A stretch of DNA of 64,000 bases. Origin: Mameliella sp. CS4. Its GTDB lineage: Bacteria; Pseudomonadota; Alphaproteobacteria; Rhodobacterales; Rhodobacteraceae. The stretch covers positions 62,001 to 126,000 of the forward strand of contig NZ_JAHXRQ010000003.1 in assembly GCF_019392335.1 (NCBI RefSeq), in the 5' to 3' direction. Shown here piece after piece: positions 60,578 to 64,000 of the stretch. The translations under genes were made by a program, and so were the position numbers. Below the pieces are notes generated by a model. It had not been told where the DNA came from and did not search any database. It saw nothing but the letters and a program-made list of their open reading frames with translations. The stretch's first letter is position 1. The number at the start of each line of letters is the position of its first letter.

Positions 60578-62800
60578 ATGCCCATTGCCCGCCTCGCCGT
60601 CATCGTTTCGTTCATCGCGCTTGCGAGTGCGGGACAGGCGCAGGAGATCCCGCTTGCCCCGCTGTCGAACTATGGCAAGGTCGCCATCAGCGGCAACCAG
60701 TCCGGCGGCGGCTACATCGCCTTCGAGCAGGCCTTTGGCGGCGCCTTCGATGCGGAACCGGCCTCGCAGTACCCCGAGGCGTCGGAACTGCGGCGGCTGG
60801 GACGTGCGGTGGGGCGGCTGGACGTGGCCTTTGCACAGGGCGTCGGGTATTGCACCGCTTTCCTGATCTCCGAACAGTACCTGATGACCAATGCCCATTG
60901 CCTTGAAGGCGGGCAGGCGCAGGCGATCACATTCGTCACCGGCTATGTCGAAAGCGGCATCGAGGCGGGGACGCGGACCTATTCCGTCGGCACCACCCCG
61001 GTCGAGATCAGCCCGTCAAGCGATCTGGACTACGCGATCCTTCAGGTCTTCGGCAATCCGGCGGCGGAATGGGGGACGGTGACATTGGCGGCGATGGAAA
61101 TCGACGGCGCGCGCGATGCGGGGATGCCGCTTTTGGTCATGGGGCACCCGGTGTTCCAGGTGGCGCCGGTGCCGGTGCCGCAGGCCCTGTATGTCAGCCG
61201 CAAGGAATGCCGCGCGACGGCGACCAAGCCGCGCGCGGGCAAGAAGCTGCGCCATACCTGCGATACCCTGGTGGGCAATTCCGGCTCTCCGGTGTTCAGC
61301 GACGACAGCCGTGAGGTGATTGCGCTGCACCACGCCGGCAGCCCCAGCGAAGGCATCAACTTTGCCATCCCGATCAGCCTGATCGCACGGGAGTCCGAGG
61401 TCGTGGCAGAACTGGTGGCGCTTGCGCCGAAACCTGAGGGCGATGAACTGGCGGCCCTGAAGGCGGAACTGGAACGATTGCGGGCCGAGCGGGACGCATC
61501 TCGGGCCGCGGCGGAAACCGAGCGCAAGCGGCTGGCCGACGAGGCGGCACAGGCGGCGCTGGCGAAGGCCGAGGCCGAGCGTTTGGCGCGCGAAAAGGCC
61601 GAGGCCGAACGCCAGAAGCTGGCCGATCAACTGGCAGCGCTGCAGGCGGAAAGAGACCGGCTGGATGGCGGCACCGGTAGAACCGAGGGTCCGAGGGCTG
61701 CGGGTGACGACAGGCGGCGGTCGGACGCTCCACCGATACGGCCGGATCAGATCTTTGAAAGCGCCAGCTTTCCCAAGGAGCATTGGGCAAAAAACAAGGT
61801 AATTGATGCGCACAGTGACAAGATCAACCACGTTGCCTTTTCGCCGGATGGAACACGGATTATCACTGCCTCTAATGATGGCGCCGCGCGGGTCTGGGAC
61901 GCGGCCTCCGGGCGCAAGGTGTTTGCTTTGGCCGGAGGGTCGAAGTTCTATAGGGCAGTTTTTTCACCAGATGGCACCCGGATCGTGACCTTCTCTGCCA
62001 ACGCGCCGCCGCAAGTCTGGGAAGCATCGACAGGGCGCAAACTTTTTGAACTCAAAACGAAAACAAATGAGACCCGCGGGGCCTTGGCGCCGACGGGAAC
62101 GCGGATCGTGACCTATGAATGGGGTGCGAAGGGGCCTGTTGTTTGGGATGCTGAGACGGGTGATTTTCTATGGACGCAGATCAGAGGTCACGCCGCCATG
62201 ATTCACGGCGTGGCGTTCTCTCCCGATGGCAAAAGACTGATTACAACATCTTATGACCAGACGGCAGTCCTCTGGGATGTCGAAACCGAGAAAGGGCTGA
62301 TTAGGTGGGAAGGACACGGTGACCAGGTGATCGCGGCTGCCTTCTCCCCTGACGGAAGGCGGGCCGCAACAGTTGCGCTAAGCGGCAAAGCCGGGCTTTG
62401 GGATGTTGAGACGGGGCGCGCGATCAAGGTCATGCCAGGACATGGCACGCTCTTCGGGGTTGCTTTTTCACCTGACGGTGACAGGGTCGTGACCGCCGCT
62501 GATTCAAGCACATCGCGTCTTTGGGACGGTGTGACGGGAACTGAAATTGCGCCGCTTGCAGGCCTGTCGGCCATCAATATGACGCCCGCCTTCTCGCCGG
62601 ACGGGGCCTATGTCACGGCAGGATACGAGACGGCGGCGGGTCTGGCGCGTGTGGCGCTCTGGGACACCTCGACCGGCAAGAAGGTCGTTCTGCTCAAGGG
62701 GCACGAGGACACCGTGACTTCGGTGGCCTTTTCCCCGGATGGCAGCCGTGTCGCCTCCGTTTCCAGGGACGGTCAGCTTATTGTCTGGGGCGGGGAATAA
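60578..62800 (+). CDS. Secreted trypsin-like protease fused to coiled coil and WD40 propeller
   Basis: A 740-residue protein with four parts. A signal peptide covers residues 1-22. A chymotrypsin-fold protease spans about 75-285, with His107 (LMTNAHCLEG), Asp151 (SSDLDYAILQV) and Ser235 (LVGNSGSPVFSD), so the triad looks intact. An Ala/Glu/Arg coiled coil covers about 288-375. Eight WD40-type repeats (AFSPDG...WD) run from about 415 to 740, enough for one propeller. The repeat DNA (about 61790-62560) is visibly AT-richer than the protease part. ATG 60557 is an alternative start. A periplasmic or outer-surface role with substrate chosen by the propeller is inferred. Confidence 0.88.
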   Translation: MPIARLAVIVSFIALASAGQAQEIPLAPLSNYGKVAISGNQSGGGYIAFEQAFGGAFDAEPASQYPEASELRRLGRAVGRLDVAFAQGVGYCTAFLISEQYLMTNAHCLEGGQAQAITFVTGYVESGIEAGTRTYSVGTTPVEISPSSDLDYAILQVFGNPAAEWGTVTLAAMEIDGARDAGMPLLVMGHPVFQVAPVPVPQALYVSRKECRATATKPRAGKKLRHTCDTLVGNSGSPVFSDDSREVIALHHAGSPSEGINFAIPISLIARESEVVAELVALAPKPEGDELAALKAELERLRAERDASRAAAETERKRLADEAAQAALAKAEAERLAREKAEAERQKLADQLAALQAERDRLDGGTGRTEGPRAAGDDRRRSDAPPIRPDQIFESASFPKEHWAKNKVIDAHSDKINHVAFSPDGTRIITASNDGAARVWDAASGRKVFALAGGSKFYRAVFSPDGTRIVTFSANAPPQVWEASTGRKLFELKTKTNETRGALAPTGTRIVTYEWGAKGPVVWDAETGDFLWTQIRGHAAMIHGVAFSPDGKRLITTSYDQTAVLWDVETEKGLIRWEGHGDQVIAAAFSPDGRRAATVALSGKAGLWDVETGRAIKVMPGHGTLFGVAFSPDGDRVVTAADSSTSRLWDGVTGTEIAPLAGLSAINMTPAFSPDGAYVTAGYETAAGLARVALWDTSTGKKVVLLKGHEDTVTSVAFSPDGSRVASVSRDGQLIVWGGE

Positions 62801-62874
62801 GAAACCGAGCCACCTGTGCTATGTTGGGGCAGGGGCCGGGCTGCTCCGGCCCTGTCTGACGGGAGGCCCAGCCG

Positions 62875-63171
62875 ATGATCATGCGCATTTTCCAGGTCAC
62901 CATCCGCCCCGGCAAAGAGGCGGAATTTTCCAGGTTCTTTCACGAGACGGCCATTCCCCTGATGAAGGGCACCGATGGCGTCGTCGATGTCTACCCGGGC
63001 GCCGCGCGGCCCGAGAGCCCGCGCGAGTTCGCCTTTGTCATGGTCTGGCGCGATCTCGACGCGCTCAAGGGTTTTGTCGGCGAGGATTACACCACGCCGC
63101 ATATCGACCCGGCCGAGGACGCGCTGGTCGAGGCACGGCTGATCCGGCACTACGATCTGGTTGCTGCCTGA
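62875..63171 (+). CDS. Antibiotic-biosynthesis-monooxygenase-fold protein
   Basis: A 98-residue ferredoxin-like (ABM) domain: MRIFQVTIRPGKEAEFSRFF, DVYPGAARPESPREFAFVMVWRDLDALKGFVG and the DPAEDALVEARLIRHYD end. Such proteins are small heme, quinone or aromatic-compound enzymes, or simply dimeric folds. GGGAGG lies before ATG 62875. A CAGGGGCCGG/CCGGCCCTG hairpin (62830-62854) separates it from the protease fusion. Confidence 0.8.
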   Translation: MIMRIFQVTIRPGKEAEFSRFFHETAIPLMKGTDGVVDVYPGAARPESPREFAFVMVWRDLDALKGFVGEDYTTPHIDPAEDALVEARLIRHYDLVAA

Positions 63172-63304
63172 CCCGGGATTGGCGGGGCGCGTCGAGACCG
63201 GTTTTGCCTGCACGGCGGTGCCGGTCGTCAGGCCGGGGATTCCGTGCTCGGTCCTGGCACCTATTTTGTTAAGCTGAGCCGCGAATCCCCTTGTGGAGCC
63301 CCCC

Positions 63305-64000
63305 ATGTCGCGCCCAAAACCCAACTTTCCTGCCCGCTCTGCCGCCGCGCTTGCGCTTGCCCTGTCCTTGTGTGGTCCGGCCCGTGCGCAGGACCTGATG
63401 CTGTTCCCGCCCGAGACCTTTGGACAGGTGGTGGCGCCGCAGACCGAATCCCTGCTCAGCGATATGCAGCTGGAGGCGCGGGTGGGTGACTACAACAACG
63501 AGTTCGTCGCCAATTATGGCCCCGACTCGGTCTTTGCGCGCGCCGGGCGCCCGGTGGGCATGTTGCAGGTGCTGACCAACGTGGGCCACGCGCCCTGCAC
63601 CGCCTTCCTTGTGGAGGGCAACATGCTGGTGACCAACCATCACTGCATTCCCGGCGTTCTGGACCACCCCAAGATGAAGGCGCAGGGGGCGAGCTTTATC
63701 GCGGCGGTGCAGTTTCACGCGGGGTTCCTGCGCGACGGGCGGTCCGACGGGGTGACGAGCTTTCACGTCAACCCGGAGCCGATCGAGACGAACAAGGAAC
63801 TGGACTATACCGTTTTGCAGGTGTTGGGGGACGCAAACGCCACCTTCGGCGCGCTGGAGCTTTCGGCGGCGGTGCCCGCCGATCACACGCCGTTCTGGGT
63901 GATTGGCCATCCGATGGGCGAGGCGCAGCGGATCAGCCGCGAGAAATGCCAGGCGGACAGCCCGGCGGTGGTGGACCATCGCCTGCACCACCTCTGCGAC
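63305..64000 (+). CDS. Trypsin-like protease, cut by the window end (partial)
   Basis: The frame opens with a signal peptide (cut near AQD, residue 29) and runs to the window edge without a stop, 232 codons. GHAPCTAFLVEGNMLVTNHHC gives the catalytic His113, and ELDYTVLQVLGD the Asp167. IGHPMGEAQRISREKC matches the equivalent region of the trypsin-WD40 protein (MGHPVFQ..., VSRKEC). The Ser loop lies beyond the window, so the C-terminal architecture is unknown. The ATG at 63305 is not preceded by a clear ribosome site. Confidence 0.85.
   Translation, partial: MSRPKPNFPARSAAALALALSLCGPARAQDLMLFPPETFGQVVAPQTESLLSDMQLEARVGDYNNEFVANYGPDSVFARAGRPVGMLQVLTNVGHAPCTAFLVEGNMLVTNHHCIPGVLDHPKMKAQGASFIAAVQFHAGFLRDGRSDGVTSFHVNPEPIETNKELDYTVLQVLGDANATFGALELSAAVPADHTPFWVIGHPMGEAQRISREKCQADSPAVVDHRLHHLCD

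Noticed and set aside
60578..62800. Intracellular anti-phage protease sensor (trypsin/WD40 type)
   Set aside because: The signal peptide places it outside the cytoplasm and there is no nucleotide-binding STAND module, so a defence role inside the cell is not supported.

Overview
The window is high-GC (by eye about two thirds G+C) alphaproteobacterial chromosome. Gene content and order (yajC-secD-secF next to ccmABCDG, DUF1697, DUF6314, DUF3422, DUF4396, several Hint-domain proteins, a CimA-type citramalate synthase) point to the Rhodobacterales, Roseobacter group. No rRNA, tRNA or CRISPR array was recognised. This assignment is inferred from gene families, not from a marker-gene comparison.

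Layout. 1-8.2 kb: Sec translocon accessory genes (yajC, secD, secF), a TauE/SafE permease, an Mth938-like gene, the System I cytochrome c maturation operon ccmABCDG (including a 52-residue ccmD) and a di-heme cytochrome c. 8.5-14.1 kb: four minus-strand paralogues with a variable N-terminal domain and a conserved C-terminal Hint (Hedgehog/intein) domain, with a TM2-domain gene and a gene remnant among them. 14.3-22.4 kb: housekeeping genes (acnA, DUF1223, an LpxL-like acyltransferase, a fliG-like gene, DUF4396, purB). 22.6-27.9 kb: ATP-grasp, DUF6314, DUF3422, a YeeE/YedE sulfur permease and a frameshifted DUF1697 gene. 27.9-40.3 kb: a peptide ABC importer (binding protein and two permeases on minus, fused double ATPase on plus) followed by peptidase/deacylase-type enzymes (ArgE-like, two tandem M20 amidohydrolases) and a FAD oxidoreductase, which reads as a peptide or N-acyl-amino-acid uptake and breakdown block. 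40.6-54.3 kb: LuxR-type regulator, rsgA, a glycosyltransferase, a protease homologue, fabF-mltG, a VOC protein, cysS, cimA, a methyltransferase and a squalene/phytoene-synthase-like protein. 54.7-56.1 kb: a visibly lower-GC PaaK-like ligase islet. 56.5-64 kb: an MFS transporter, cobK, an AlkA-like glycosylase, an esterase, a secreted trypsin/coiled-coil/WD40 fusion, and a second related protease cut by the window end.

Three things stand out. The Hint array has a Hedgehog-like order (variable N domain, then Hint, with no C-terminal splice junction), so N-terminal self-cleavage or ligation is a testable idea. The secreted trypsin/coiled-coil/WD40 protein and two related protease-like proteins form a second candidate system; one member appears to have lost its catalytic His. 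The intergenic DNA is rich in structured repeats: a dispersed element with core CCCCGGAGATATTT at five sites, a 43-bp tandem array that ends in that element, a family of compound hairpins, three abutting perfect palindromes, and two long inverted repeats.
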